From: Dictyobacter formicarum
GTDB taxonomy: Bacteria; Chloroflexota; Ktedonobacteria; Ktedonobacterales; Ktedonobacteraceae
Direction: 5' to 3'
DNA length: 64,000 bases
Assembly: GCF_016587435.1 (NCBI RefSeq)
Contig: NZ_BNJJ01000002.1
Coordinates: 372,001-436,000, forward strand
Shown here: positions 10,115 to 19,147 of the stretch, piece after piece
Position numbering within the stretch: position 1 is the first letter of the stretch
Layout of the letters: each line of letters begins with the position of its first letter
The notes under the pieces: generated by a model
What the model was told of the DNA's origin: nothing
What the model saw: the letters and a program-made list of their open reading frames with translations, nothing else
Database searches by the model: none
Made by a program: the position numbers and the translations under genes

Positions 10115-11854
10115 TTAAAATCTCTTTCCTGCCAGCATTAGTAAATGTTCAACTACTGGACCCAGCGCGTATGCGGGGAAGTAGGTTAGAGCACCTACAA
10201 TCAAAATGACCCCGACCAGCAGGATCACAAACAGGGGTCCGGTCGTTGGGAATGTGCCCGCATTGGCCGGTACTACCTTTTTCTTCACAATCGCACCTGC
10301 CAGAGCCATTACAGGTACGACGAAGGCAAAACGTCCAATTAATGTCGCAAAGCCAATCGTCCAGTTATAGAATGGTGTGTTGGCGCTTAAGCCAGCAAAT
10401 GCTGAGCCGTTGTTACCTGTACCGGATGTGTAGGCATACAGAATTTCTGATAAGCCATGTGGACCCGGATTTAAAATCGAGCTCGTTCCTACTGATAGGA
10501 CCGTGGCGATCGCCGTGAAACCAAGGATAGAAGCCGGCAAGATCAGGATCGCCAGGGCAGCCATCTTCATCTCTTTTTGCTCGATCTTTTTGCCCAGGTA
10601 CTCAGGCGTTCTTCCAACCATCAAACCGGCTATGAACACGGCCAGGACGGCGAAGATGAGCATGCCATACAGTCCAGAACCGACACCACCAAAAATGATT
10701 TCTCCTAATGCAATGTTGAGCATCGGGATCATACCACCCAGGGGCGTAAAGCTATCGATAAAGCCGTTAACGGCGCCGCACGAGGCATCCGTGGTGATCG
10801 TTGTAAACAACGCTGTCTGGGTGATCCCAAAGCGTACCTCTTTACCCTCCATGTTGCCACCGGCCTGGTAAGCGGTAACCGCCTGGTTGGCACCGGCATG
10901 AGTCAGAAGTGGATTGCCAGACTGCTCGGCTGGCAGAATAATGAACAATCCGATTAAGAAGAGGATGGTCATAGCTGCCAGGATCGCCCATCCCTGTTTG
11001 GTATTGCCAGCCATCTTACCAAAGAGATAGGTCAGACCTGCTGGGATAGCAAAGATAGCCAGCATCTCTATCATATTGGTAATAACATTGGGATTTTCAA
11101 AGGGATGCGCTGAGTTGGCGTTAAAGAAGCCACCACCATTGGTGCCGAACTCTTTAATAAATTCTTGCGATGCTACCGGCCCTTGCGCGATCACCTGCTT
11201 GACACCTTCCAGAGTTACAACCTGGGTATAGGCATTAAAGTTCTGCACAACTCCTTGCGACACCAGGACCAGCGCGCCAATAATCGAGATTGGCAACAGG
11301 ATATATAGAATACAGCGAGTAATATCTACCCAGAAATTTCCCAGGTGTTGCGCGCTACGCCTGGTTAAACCACGTACAAAGGCTACGGCCAGGGCGATGC
11401 CTGTGGCGGCCGATACGAAGTTATGAAAGGCCAGGCCCGCCATCTGGGTGAGATAAGACATAGTCTGCTCACCGACATAGGCCTGCCAGTTAGTGTTGGT
11501 AGTAAAGCTGGCGGCAGTATTAAAGGCCAACTGGGGCTCGACTGCTCCAAATCCCTGTGGATTAAAGAATGAGCCATCCCACTGCTGGGTGCGCTCGAAC
11601 AGATAGAGCAACAGCATGCCAGCCACACTGAATAACAGCATAGAAATGGTATAAGCGGTCCATTTCTGCTCTTCTTCAGCGTTAACACCAGAGAGACGAT
11701 AAAAAACGCGCTCCACAGGAGCCAGAACAGGAGCCAACCAGGTTCGCTCACCCGTAAAGACCTTTGTCATATAGAGACCCAACGGCTTGGTAATTAATAA
11801 AAGAATCACCAGGTAGATAAGAACTTGTATGACGCTATTGGGCGTTATAAGCAT
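10115..11854 (-). CDS. kdpA: Potassium-transporting ATPase subunit A (KdpA)
   Basis: This 579-residue protein has about ten membrane helices and forms the K+ channel-like subunit of the Kdp pump. Four pseudo-repeats with selectivity-filter motifs are visible, including [37 protein letters not shown] and [13 protein letters not shown] chose the ATG at 11854 ([10 protein letters not shown]) because GAGGAAG lies 5 nt upstream and the protein then starts like other KdpA proteins. A longer frame from 11926 would overlap kdpF. It is the second structural gene after kdpF. Confidence 0.98.
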   Translation of the reverse strand: MLITPNSVIQVLIYLVILLLITKPLGLYMTKVFTGERTWLAPVLAPVERVFYRLSGVNAEEEQKWTAYTISMLLFSVAGMLLLYLFERTQQWDGSFFNPQGFGAVEPQLAFNTAASFTTNTNWQAYVGEQTMSYLTQMAGLAFHNFVSAATGIALAVAFVRGLTRRSAQHLGNFWVDITRCILYILLPISIIGALVLVSQGVVQNFNAYTQVVTLEGVKQVIAQGPVASQEFIKEFGTNGGGFFNANSAHPFENPNVITNMIEMLAIFAIPAGLTYLFGKMAGNTKQGWAILAAMTILFLIGLFIILPAEQSGNPLLTHAGANQAVTAYQAGGNMEGKEVRFGITQTALFTTITTDASCGAVNGFIDSFTPLGGMIPMLNIALGEIIFGGVGSGLYGMLIFAVLAVFIAGLMVGRTPEYLGKKIEQKEMKMAALAILILPASILGFTAIATVLSVGTSSILNPGPHGLSEILYAYTSGTGNNGSAFAGLSANTPFYNWTIGFATLIGRFAFVVPVMALAGAIVKKKVVPANAGTFPTTGPLFVILLVGVILIVGALTYFPAYALGPVVEHLLMLAGKRF

Positions 11855-11879
11855 CTTTTCTTCCTCAATATTCAATCTC

Positions 11880-11975
11880 TTAGAACTTTTCAGGGGCCAG
11901 CAAGGCAATAAACAGATATACAGCAATGGCTAGTGTCACAATACCAACCAGCAGGTACTCCAGCGGTGTGTTCAT
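11880..11975 (-). CDS. kdpF: KdpF, small subunit of the Kdp potassium ATPase
   Basis: This 31-residue single-helix membrane peptide reads [18 protein letters not shown] followed by [13 protein letters not shown]. The sequence is typical of KdpF, which stabilises the KdpABC complex in the lipid phase. The ATG at 11975 follows a near-perfect ribosome-binding site (AGGAGGT, 7 nt spacing) that overlaps the stop codon of the preceding micro-gene. It ends 25 nt before kdpA. Confidence 0.93.
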   Translation of the reverse strand: MNTPLEYLLVGIVTLAIAVYLFIALLAPEKF

Positions 11976-11987
11976 TGTGCTCACCTC

Positions 11988-12071
11988 CTATAAACGCTCA
12001 CAACCGACGGTGAAGCCGATACAACATAGGAAAAAGACGATACTTATAAGAATGATTAGGATATCAAGCAT
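11988..12071 (-). CDS. 27-aa membrane micro-protein upstream of kdpF
   Basis: The frame encodes 27 residues: MLDILIILISIVFFLCC followed by IGFTVGCERL. One hydrophobic helix covers residues 3-23 and ends in a short charged tail. The ATG at 12071 overlaps the stop of the upstream receiver gene by 8 nt and has a strong ribosome-binding site (GAGGAGGG, spacing about 5). The stop codon TAG overlaps the kdpF ribosome-binding site. Tiny hydrophobic ORFs ending in a CxR-L-like tail occur at this position in several high-GC kdp operons, to my recollection, but have no assigned function. A second KdpF-like accessory subunit is a reasonable guess. Confidence 0.7.
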   Translation of the reverse strand: MLDILIILISIVFFLCCIGFTVGCERL

Positions 12072-12504
12072 GAAATCCCTCCTCATTAACTTTCGCTCTG
12101 GCACAGCGTTCACGCCGTTCAGCAGCCTCAGCGGCCAGGCGCAAGACGGCTTCCATGGGAAATGGTTTCGGCAGGTAGGCAAGAGGATGAAATTCTGCCA
12201 GACGATGCGGACTAACTCTGACAGCTGAAAGTACAACTACCGGCAATTTTCCCTGCAGCATGTCATCGGCCTTGCCGAAGGAACTATCTTCACATTGAAT
12301 GGCCCTCAACACGTCCCATCCGGTCTGATCTGGTAAATTGATGTCTAACAATATAAGATCAATTGGTTTAATACGCAGGTAATGAAGAGCACTTTGAACG
12401 TCAGTGGCACTGCTTACTTCGTGTCCGCGTGCCAGCAGATTGCGCTCTACCACGTTGCGTAAGACGTCATCATCTTCGACCAGTAGAATTCGTGCTCCTG
12501 CCAT
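12064..12504 (-). CDS. Single-domain response regulator heading the kdp operon
   Basis: This 146-residue CheY-like receiver has the acidic pair DD at residues 11-12, the phospho-acceptor Asp54 in LILLDINLPD, Ser93 in VVLSA and Lys113 in YLPKPFP. It has no output domain, only an Arg/Glu-rich C-terminal helix extension. It is the first gene of the kdp transport operon, with its 3' end overlapping the micro-gene, so it is made together with the pump. Orphan receivers can act as phosphate sinks or through protein contacts. The kinase at 15966-17639 is the nearest possible phosphodonor, but KdpE is its obvious partner. Confidence 0.9.
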   Translation of the reverse strand: MAGARILLVEDDDVLRNVVERNLLARGHEVSSATDVQSALHYLRIKPIDLILLDINLPDQTGWDVLRAIQCEDSSFGKADDMLQGKLPVVVLSAVRVSPHRLAEFHPLAYLPKPFPMEAVLRLAAEAAERRERCARAKVNEEGFHA

Positions 12505-13108
12505 ATCTCTAACTCTTTCTATTGCGGTGCCATCAATTCTTCCTCGCGCCTGCTACGAGATCAAATATACCTCGTATTTTCTCAATGCGCGGTAAAGAGA
12601 AAAACAACAATCCTCAAGAATCACTCAAGATATCTCGGGAACACAATACAAGCGCGACCATACACTGTCAGATGAATAAGCCTGCTCTTGGATGTCTCTC
12701 GTAGTATCGGTACAACGTGTCAATCTATAATGCCCACCTGGCAATCGGTTACTTTCTAGTAGTTCGATTAATCGGTAGATAAGTGCCTGGAAATTCCAAA
12801 AAGTATTTTATTGCGTAGAAGTCTATAAAAACACGAACAGGGCATGGATATGCATCTTTCTAAAGAATAGATAAGAAAAAAAGTCATAATTATTAAAAAT
12901 AGGTCAATAAAACTAGCCAGAGACTAAAAATTATGTCAAAATTTACCCTTAAAGGGTTTTACTTGTCCTATCTTGCTGTGCTACACTATGGAGCATACAT
13001 TGTTTCGACTACGTATATTGTCACAGGGCTATTCATAAGTGTGGTAAGGGTAGTCCACACGTTGTAGGAACATGAATAATTTCCCCTTTCAAAGGACGAT
13101 TAAATAGT
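12505..13108. other. Divergent promoter region between the kdp operon and the plus-strand permease
   Basis: These 604 bases carry no convincing gene. The region is AT-rich, particularly 12840-12970, and must contain the promoters of both flanking transcription units. No consensus sigma-70 site stands out. A small palindrome around ACCCTTAAAGGGT lies near 12946-12958. A foldable leader is described separately at 13031-13077. Confidence 0.5.
13031..13077 (+). promoter_or_regulatory. Foldable leader upstream of the USP-tailed permease
   Basis: ATTCAT (13031-13036) can pair with ATGAAT (13072-13077), and GTGTGG (13039-13044) with CCACAC (13055-13060). Together they form a two-part stem with a 10-nt apical loop (TAAGGGTAGT) and an 11-nt asymmetric internal loop. 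It ends 31 nt before the start codon. It does not match the ydaO riboswitch or any other class I can recall, and chance folding is possible. Confidence 0.35.
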
Positions 13109-15139
13109 ATGGCACAGGAATCTGTGACTCAAAACACACAAACCATCGTGCAACATCAAGAGGACGAACATTCGTCGGGCAAAAATTTGCTTGGCCCTCT
13201 TCTCTGCTGGGCAGTTGTCTTTGCGGACATAGGAACCTCTGTCTATTACACCCCCGGCATTCTCTATCAGACTGTACAGGGGTTGGCCGGCTTCTTCGTG
13301 TTCCTGACGATGTCCGTCTTTATCTTACTCGCCTTGAAGTATGCAGAAGTTACACATCGCTTCCCACAGGGTGGTGGTGTGGTAACGGTGGCAGCTCAGG
13401 CCATTAATCCCTGGTTCGGGGCCCTGGGCGGGATGTTTATTCTGGTAGACTACTTCCTTACTGCTGCTATCAGTAGCCTGTCAGGCATTCTTTATTTTAG
13501 CGTGGTGTTCCCTGCCATCGGCGGTGCACCAACTCCACTCTTTATTACTATCGGCGTTTTGATACTGCTAGGTATCTTGAACTGGGTGGGTATCAGTGAA
13601 AGTGCTAAAGTGAGCCTGGTAGGAGCTGTAATCGCATTCGCTAGCGACATTGCCATTCTCGTTACAGTCTTTACCCATCTTTCACTGGGCGATTTCTTCC
13701 ACTTGATCACCAAAATGTTTTCCAGCCATAATCTGACGCCTTTTTCACTTCTGGCTGGTTTCGCCGGTTCATTCCTTGCTTTCTCAGGCCTTGAGAGCAT
13801 CTCACAGCTCTCACCGGTTATGAAAAAACCGCATAAGAAAGTTGCCGGTATAGCTTTGACTCTGGTCGTCCTGACAGTTGGTTTGACCAGTCCGTTGCTA
13901 ACGATGCTTTCGACGTTATTGCTACCTGCGGCAGCGCAGAACGAGACGCAGTCGGCTCAAATTATTTCTCTACTGGCAGGCAAATGGGGCGGCCCGGTAC
14001 TGCAAACAGAGGTGGCTATCAGTGCCAGTGCCTTACTTGTCTTTGCCAGTAATACCGCGATCATTGGCGCTTACCACGTCTTTATTGCCCTTTCGCGTAT
14101 GGAGTTTCTGCCAGAATTTATACTGAAGCGTAACAAACTACGTGGTACTCCTCACCTCTCGATTGCCCTGGCAACAGGCATTCCGATCATTGTGCTCCTG
14201 ATGGTGTGGGGAAACATTAATCTCCTTGGTGATATGTATGCCTTTGGTCTGTTGGGAGCCTTCTCGCTCACCTGCCTGGGTCTCGATGTTGTACGCGCAC
14301 GGGATTTAAAGCAAGCTCAGGCACTGAAACAGGCAGCAATAGCGCAGGCCAGTACGCAAGAAAAAGAAACACACAGGGCTGTCGAAGTCCATGATTTGAT
14401 GAAGTCGAATGTCCAACCCGCTGCAACTACTGGGGATGAGCACGCCAATGTATCAGGCGGACTAGGCAGACAGGTTAGTGAGACCTATGAAGCCACAAAA
14501 CTGTGGTTTAAGATTAACTTTGGCTTAGGTATCCTGACGACAGTGCTGGTAGTAGTGGCCTGGGGAACAAATCTGGTTACCAAACCACTGGCCACAGCCT
14601 TTGGTGGCGGCGTAACGATACTTGGAATGGGGCTTGCTTACTATAATCACAATCGCCATCAGAAAGAGGGCAAGGTTCCTGTGCCAGTTGTGGTTACACG
14701 GCTCCAGGGTACATATCCGCAGACCATTCTGGCCATCCTTACTCCACACAATCCACACAATAGCGCAGTGATCCGTGCCGCTATTAATAATGCCAGCGCA
14801 GAAACACCGATCCTGTTCCTTTACCTGGCTGGTAAGCGGCCACGTCCAGCCGCGCCACGAATGATGGAAATCATTGATCCTTACCTGGATGATCAGGAGG
14901 CTAAAGATACCTTTAGTAAGGCTGAGGCTTTAGCAATTAAGGCCAAAATTCCTAACCGAACTTATATATATCTCCAGGAGGAACCTGAATTAGCTACACA
15001 GATCTGGCAGTCAATCCATCCTCGAGATACTCTGGTTGCTATTGAAAACGCCAGCCAATTTAAAGATATCAATCCGGATCGTATTCGCTACGAGTTGACA
15101 CCGGAAGGTAAAGTAGCCCATCTCCTTAAGCGGTGGTAA
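13109..15139 (+). CDS. APC-superfamily permease with C-terminal USP-like domain, possible K+ or amino acid transporter
   Basis: This is a 676-residue protein with about twelve membrane helices between residues 30 and 515. The motif FADIGTSVYYTPGIL in helix 1 recalls both APC and KUP potassium transporters. A cytoplasmic linker rich in Gln, Ala and Lys (about residues 390-460) precedes the last helices. The soluble tail from about residue 535 (PVVVTRLQGTYPQTILAIL...) has a USP-like pattern. AAAGGA precedes the ATG at about 10 nt. It is divergent from the kdp operon and convergent with kdpE, so it lies inside the potassium island. A K+ role is suggested by context and by the KimA-like architecture, but the substrate cannot be read from the sequence. 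Confidence 0.7.
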   Translation: MAQESVTQNTQTIVQHQEDEHSSGKNLLGPLLCWAVVFADIGTSVYYTPGILYQTVQGLAGFFVFLTMSVFILLALKYAEVTHRFPQGGGVVTVAAQAINPWFGALGGMFILVDYFLTAAISSLSGILYFSVVFPAIGGAPTPLFITIGVLILLGILNWVGISESAKVSLVGAVIAFASDIAILVTVFTHLSLGDFFHLITKMFSSHNLTPFSLLAGFAGSFLAFSGLESISQLSPVMKKPHKKVAGIALTLVVLTVGLTSPLLTMLSTLLLPAAAQNETQSAQIISLLAGKWGGPVLQTEVAISASALLVFASNTAIIGAYHVFIALSRMEFLPEFILKRNKLRGTPHLSIALATGIPIIVLLMVWGNINLLGDMYAFGLLGAFSLTCLGLDVVRARDLKQAQALKQAAIAQASTQEKETHRAVEVHDLMKSNVQPAATTGDEHANVSGGLGRQVSETYEATKLWFKINFGLGILTTVLVVVAWGTNLVTKPLATAFGGGVTILGMGLAYYNHNRHQKEGKVPVPVVVTRLQGTYPQTILAILTPHNPHNSAVIRAAINNASAETPILFLYLAGKRPRPAAPRMMEIIDPYLDDQEAKDTFSKAEALAIKAKIPNRTYIYLQEEPELATQIWQSIHPRDTLVAIENASQFKDINPDRIRYELTPEGKVAHLLKRW

Positions 15140-15182
15140 AAACTCTTAAGGAGATAAACTGGCAAATCTGTCTGGGGGCGTA

Positions 15183-15200
15183 GCGCCTACAGCCCCTGAC
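15183..15200 (-). repeat. Copy of a short GC-rich interspersed motif (GTCAGGGGCYGYAGGYGC)
   Basis: On the minus strand these 18 bases match 57597-57614 at 15 of 18 positions; the three differences are all transitions. The copy lies between convergent genes and is part of a larger foldable GC-rich patch (about 15171-15260). Confidence 0.5.
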
Positions 15201-15274
15201 GATTCGCACTTTCGGTGCTCAAAACAATTAAAAAGGGTGCGGGCACAGGCGCGCCAGCCAGTAGGGGATGCAGA

Positions 15275-15973
15275 TTAATCTTCGGTGTTGAAGCGATAGC
15301 CAACTCCTGATACGGTTAAAATAAACCTGGGGTGGGCGGGATCGGGCTCAATTTTGCGCCGCAACTGGCCAACATAGACGTGCAGATAATGAGCTTCGGT
15401 CCCATATCCCGTTCCCCATACCTGGGCCAGCAACATCTGGCGCGTCATGATTTTTCCTCGGTTTTTGATCAATGCTTTTAATAAGTCATATTCTGTAGGT
15501 GTGAGCTTGACCTCCTTCCCATTAACATGCACGCTGCGTTGCGCGAAGTCTACGCTGAGTGGACCGGCCGTAAAGATGGGCTCAGTTCCAGATTGTATCT
15601 GGGCTGTATGCCGCAGGGCGACTCTGACACGCGCAAGCACTTCATCTATGCCAAATGGCTTGGAAACATAGTCGTCCGCTCCCAGATCAAGCGCCAGTAC
15701 TTTGTCGCGCTCGGTGTCTTTTACAGATAAGACAATGATTGGCAGATTTGATTGCTCGCGCACACGTCGGCAGACTTCCAGGCCGCTGACGCCAGGTAGC
15801 CCAAGGTCCAACAGCATGAGATCTGGTCGGTGCTGTCCTACCTCTTCCAGCGCCCCTTCGCCGCTTTCAGCGGTAAATACCTCGTAGCCATGAGCCGTCA
15901 GGCTGCGCTGTAATGCACGCAAAATTTCAATTTCATCGTCAACAATAAGAATACGAGCACCACTTTTACTCAT
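15275..15973 (-). CDS. kdpE: KdpE-type OmpR-family response regulator
   Basis: This 232-residue protein has a receiver domain at 1-125 (DD at 12-13, phospho-acceptor Asp56 in LMLLDLGLP, Lys in DYVSKPFG) and an OmpR/PhoB winged-helix domain at about 135-230 (LTPTEYDLLKALIKNRGK, YLHVYVGQLRRKIEPDP, GVGYRF). These are the features of KdpE, which activates kdpFABC when phosphorylated. Its ATG overlaps the stop of the histidine kinase gene by 8 nt, so the two are translationally coupled. It is convergent with the permease at 13109-15139. Confidence 0.93.
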   Translation of the reverse strand: MSKSGARILIVDDEIEILRALQRSLTAHGYEVFTAESGEGALEEVGQHRPDLMLLDLGLPGVSGLEVCRRVREQSNLPIIVLSVKDTERDKVLALDLGADDYVSKPFGIDEVLARVRVALRHTAQIQSGTEPIFTAGPLSVDFAQRSVHVNGKEVKLTPTEYDLLKALIKNRGKIMTRQMLLAQVWGTGYGTEAHYLHVYVGQLRRKIEPDPAHPRFILTVSGVGYRFNTED

Positions 15974-17639
15974 GAATATGTCCTTCTATATGTTCAAGAG
16001 GCAAGGTAAATCGGAAGATAGCACCACCGCCAGGCCGATTTTCTACCCAGATACGGCCACCATGGGCCTCAATTAATCCTCTGCATACCGCTAACCCTAA
16101 GCCGGTCCCCATAATACTTGTTGCTCTCCGCCTGGCTCCTGAAACTCTATAAAATTTATCAAAAATACGTTCTAGATCGGATTGAGGAATGCCTGGTCCA
16201 CGATCCGCAACACTTACTATGATCTCGTGATCGTTAGACTCTACAGTAATCTCTAGCGGAGAGTCTGGAGGTGTATAGCGTACGGCATTTTCTAACAAAT
16301 TAGTAATTACCTGGTCTATCTGCAAATAATCCAGTTGTACCGGCGGCAAATCGTCAGGAATATGTATGATAAGGTTTCTATCCTGCAATACTCCTTGCAT
16401 ATGTCCACTTACGTCGTGGATAAGCTCGCCAATAGGATACCACTCTTTTTCGGCTTTGAGGGCCCCTCCTTCAATACGAGACATATCCAATATATTGCCG
16501 ACTAGTCGATTGAGCCGATCTGTCTCTTTTTCAATTGCCTGCGCAAAACTTTTTTTCGCTTCTTCATCCCATTCTACATCTTCTTGCAGCAGACTACTAG
16601 CGGCCGCTTTGATAGACGAGAGCGGTGTACGCAGGTCGTGAGAGACCGATGAAAGGAGTGCGGAACGCAAAGCATCTGTGCGACGGAGCAATTCGATCTG
16701 TAATGCCTCGCGATGGAGCCTGGCTCGCTCAATCATGGCAGTAGCCTGATCGATGAAGGTCCAGAAAAAAGCATTCTGATGGTTTAAGTCTTTTTTTTCA
16801 TCAATCAATGCTCGTTCCATCGGAAAACGACGCAAACCGTCAGCCATCAGCAGACGCGCAACGCCTACTACTTTCTGTCCCTGGTGCATAGGCACCAGGC
16901 GCACATAGTTATGCTTTGGATGCGTTGCTTGAATTACACGCCTGAAGCGGAATGGTAGCGCTTTATCCGTATCAGTATAGAAATCAAAGATTCTTCCTTC
17001 TAGCATTACTGATTCTGCTGTTCTGATTTCGTCAGATGTGATTTGCATTCGTGCTATATCCTGTAGAGCATCAGACTGTAAGCTCAGCTTTCCATGCTCA
17101 TCTGGCAATAAAATAGCACAGTCAATCACACCAGCCGTTACAAAGTTATCGACAATCGCATGCGCCACGATATCCAGTTGCTGATCCAGGTTCTCTTCGC
17201 TAGTAGTTGCATTGACCAGTTCATAGAGGGCGCGGGTCTCTTTCTCGCTCTGCAGTGCTTGTTCGGCTCGCTGCCGCAACGCGGATGCAAGTTCGCCCGT
17301 AATAATCGCAGTAACTAAAAATATAAAGAGCGCCAGCCATTCTTCATATTTAAGGATTGAAAAAGTAAAGAGTGGAGGCACCAGGAAGAAGTCAAAGGAG
17401 AAAAAAGCGCTTAACGACGCAATTACGGCCGCATATAATCCGCGCATGGTAGCCAGACCCAGTACTATTAATAAATATAAGAAAGATATATTTGGAATAG
17501 CCGGATAAAGCCTCGCAATATAGATTATGCCAGTAACAAGCAGCGTTAGAAGGAGAGCAAGACAGGCATCGGTAGCAAACCTTTGAGTATGGTGTTCCTC
17601 TGTATCACCTAAAAAAAGCACTTGCTGAATTTTTTTCAT
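15966..17639 (-). CDS. kdpD: KdpD-type histidine kinase half (four TM helices, GAF-like, HisKA, HATPase)
   Basis: This 557-residue protein starts directly with the KdpD membrane domain (DUF4118, four helices within residues 22-120). A GAF-like region covers about 135-310, a HisKA domain has the phospho-acceptor His334 in SSVSHDLRTPLSS, and an HATPase domain runs from 430 to 547 (NLLENAVRYTPP, DRGPGIPQ, GTGLGLAVCRGL). It lacks the N-terminal KdpD and USP domains, which are encoded separately at 5950-7236. The two proteins together reconstitute a complete KdpD, so this is the catalytic half of a split sensor. It overlaps kdpE and is transcribed with it from the opposite side of the island. Confidence 0.93.
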   Translation of the reverse strand: MKKIQQVLFLGDTEEHHTQRFATDACLALLLTLLVTGIIYIARLYPAIPNISFLYLLIVLGLATMRGLYAAVIASLSAFFSFDFFLVPPLFTFSILKYEEWLALFIFLVTAIITGELASALRQRAEQALQSEKETRALYELVNATTSEENLDQQLDIVAHAIVDNFVTAGVIDCAILLPDEHGKLSLQSDALQDIARMQITSDEIRTAESVMLEGRIFDFYTDTDKALPFRFRRVIQATHPKHNYVRLVPMHQGQKVVGVARLLMADGLRRFPMERALIDEKKDLNHQNAFFWTFIDQATAMIERARLHREALQIELLRRTDALRSALLSSVSHDLRTPLSSIKAAASSLLQEDVEWDEEAKKSFAQAIEKETDRLNRLVGNILDMSRIEGGALKAEKEWYPIGELIHDVSGHMQGVLQDRNLIIHIPDDLPPVQLDYLQIDQVITNLLENAVRYTPPDSPLEITVESNDHEIIVSVADRGPGIPQSDLERIFDKFYRVSGARRRATSIMGTGLGLAVCRGLIEAHGGRIWVENRPGGGAIFRFTLPLEHIEGHIHE

Positions 17640-17749
17640 GGCATCTGCTTATCTCTCTCTACCATTTTAGGATAGATATTGTTACATTCTTACATCTCCC
17701 GATGAGAGGATATCACACAAAATGTAGAAAAAAAAGGAGACATTCTTTT

Positions 17750-19132
17750 ATGTCCAGTCTCTTGACCAGGCATATTTTTAAATATTATACTCAGCATATG
17801 AAAAAATACTCTATTATACTTTTGATCCTTATACTGTGTCAGCTACTTGTAGCCTGCACTCCCGGTCACACAGGCAATGATGTTGTGGCTTTTCTACGCG
17901 ATGGCCAGCTCTGGACAAGTGATCCTGATGGTGCTAATGCGTTCTCGGTGGTTTCTCAATCGACGCCAGTGGTCGGCTATGCGTGGTCACCAAATCATCA
18001 ATTACTGACATTCCGTACACTAGATGCGGATTTTGCGAAATCACCGGCCGCTGAAACGCTCTCTCCATATCCACAGGCTCCATTGATAAGAGATCTGCCC
18101 GGGACATTGAACACCATTGGAGTCGACGGGGGAACCCCTATTTCTATTGCGTTTTCCAGCCCTGACTTTAGTTATAATAATCCTCAATGGAATAGTAATG
18201 GTACCCGTTTGATCTATCGGCAAACGCCCAGGAATTTTTCAGCTACCCCTGCTAATGCTCAATGGTGGATCGCTCAAAATGATCAGCCAGGTGGTATTGC
18301 GGCTAAACCTTTTACTAATACTTTTTCTATTCCTTCTATATCTTATGATACGCAAAATTATTTACTGATAGGCAATGCTGCCAATGGGGTCTTCACAACG
18401 ACCATCGCTAATACACAGAAAACTCAATTGACTGGTCCATTAGCTGGACACCCTTTACCTGCTTCGCTTGAACGCATTCTATGGCGGCCAGCCCATCGCA
18501 ATCAAAGCTTCTTATACGCAGTTGAAACGATAGCAACCCATGCTGATAAACCATCCTCTCAGCTCACAGTAAAACTGGTCTGGCACACATTGGAGGGTCC
18601 TGCTACCACCATTGCTACTTGCGCCTGTACACAGTTCTCCTGGTCCCCGGATGGCAACTATATACTATATAGCACGGGCACAGATATAACATTTCTCAAA
18701 GTTACAGACAATACTTCTTTTACTATCAAAGCAGAGGCCAATGCGGTTCCTTACTGGTCGCCAGATAGCAAGTTCTTGCTGTTAGATGGTCCTCAAACCC
18801 TTTCTCTTGTCAATATATCAAGCAAGCAACAAACACCATTATTGAGTGGCACAACAGGAAAAACAGTGGCACCATCACAAGTCCCCGCCACTAATAGTTT
18901 ATTACAGCCCATTCCCAATAATCTATGGTCAGCGGATAGTCGCCATTTTATCTTTGTAAGCCATAACCACTCAGCCTGGCAACAGCATTCAGCGTTAGAT
19001 AGTAAGGCACTCTATACTATTGCGATAAACGATGCTGGCAAGCCACAGGGAGAACCAAAGAAAATTGCTAGCGGTACCATCACACAGGCTGGATGGACCT
19101 ATCAAGATCCCAATACATCTTTTCTATTCTAA
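17750..19132 (+). CDS. TolB/WD40-like beta-propeller lipoprotein
   Basis: This is a 460-residue exported protein. A hydrophobic signal segment ends in the lipobox LLVAC, so Cys36 would be lipidated. The mature part has repeated propeller blades of the TolB type, with motifs such as AYAWSPNHQLLTF, FSWSPDGNYILYS, PYWSPDSKFLLL and LWSADSRHFIFVS. I chose the ATG at 17750 because AGGAGA lies 9 nt upstream. An internal Met at 17798 gives a more compact signal peptide but has no ribosome-binding site. Its function is unknown; such proteins commonly bind partners or sugars outside the membrane. It is divergent from the KdpD kinase half. Confidence 0.75.
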   Translation: MSSLLTRHIFKYYTQHMKKYSIILLILILCQLLVACTPGHTGNDVVAFLRDGQLWTSDPDGANAFSVVSQSTPVVGYAWSPNHQLLTFRTLDADFAKSPAAETLSPYPQAPLIRDLPGTLNTIGVDGGTPISIAFSSPDFSYNNPQWNSNGTRLIYRQTPRNFSATPANAQWWIAQNDQPGGIAAKPFTNTFSIPSISYDTQNYLLIGNAANGVFTTTIANTQKTQLTGPLAGHPLPASLERILWRPAHRNQSFLYAVETIATHADKPSSQLTVKLVWHTLEGPATTIATCACTQFSWSPDGNYILYSTGTDITFLKVTDNTSFTIKAEANAVPYWSPDSKFLLLDGPQTLSLVNISSKQQTPLLSGTTGKTVAPSQVPATNSLLQPIPNNLWSADSRHFIFVSHNHSAWQQHSALDSKALYTIAINDAGKPQGEPKKIASGTITQAGWTYQDPNTSFLF

Positions 19133-19147
19133 ACACTCATCTTGAGC

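Noticed and set aside
12064..12236. 82-codon frame including the 27-aa micro-gene
   Set aside because: The N-terminal part overlaps the receiver gene in another frame; only the internal ATG at 12071 has a strong ribosome-binding site, so the shorter frame is preferred.
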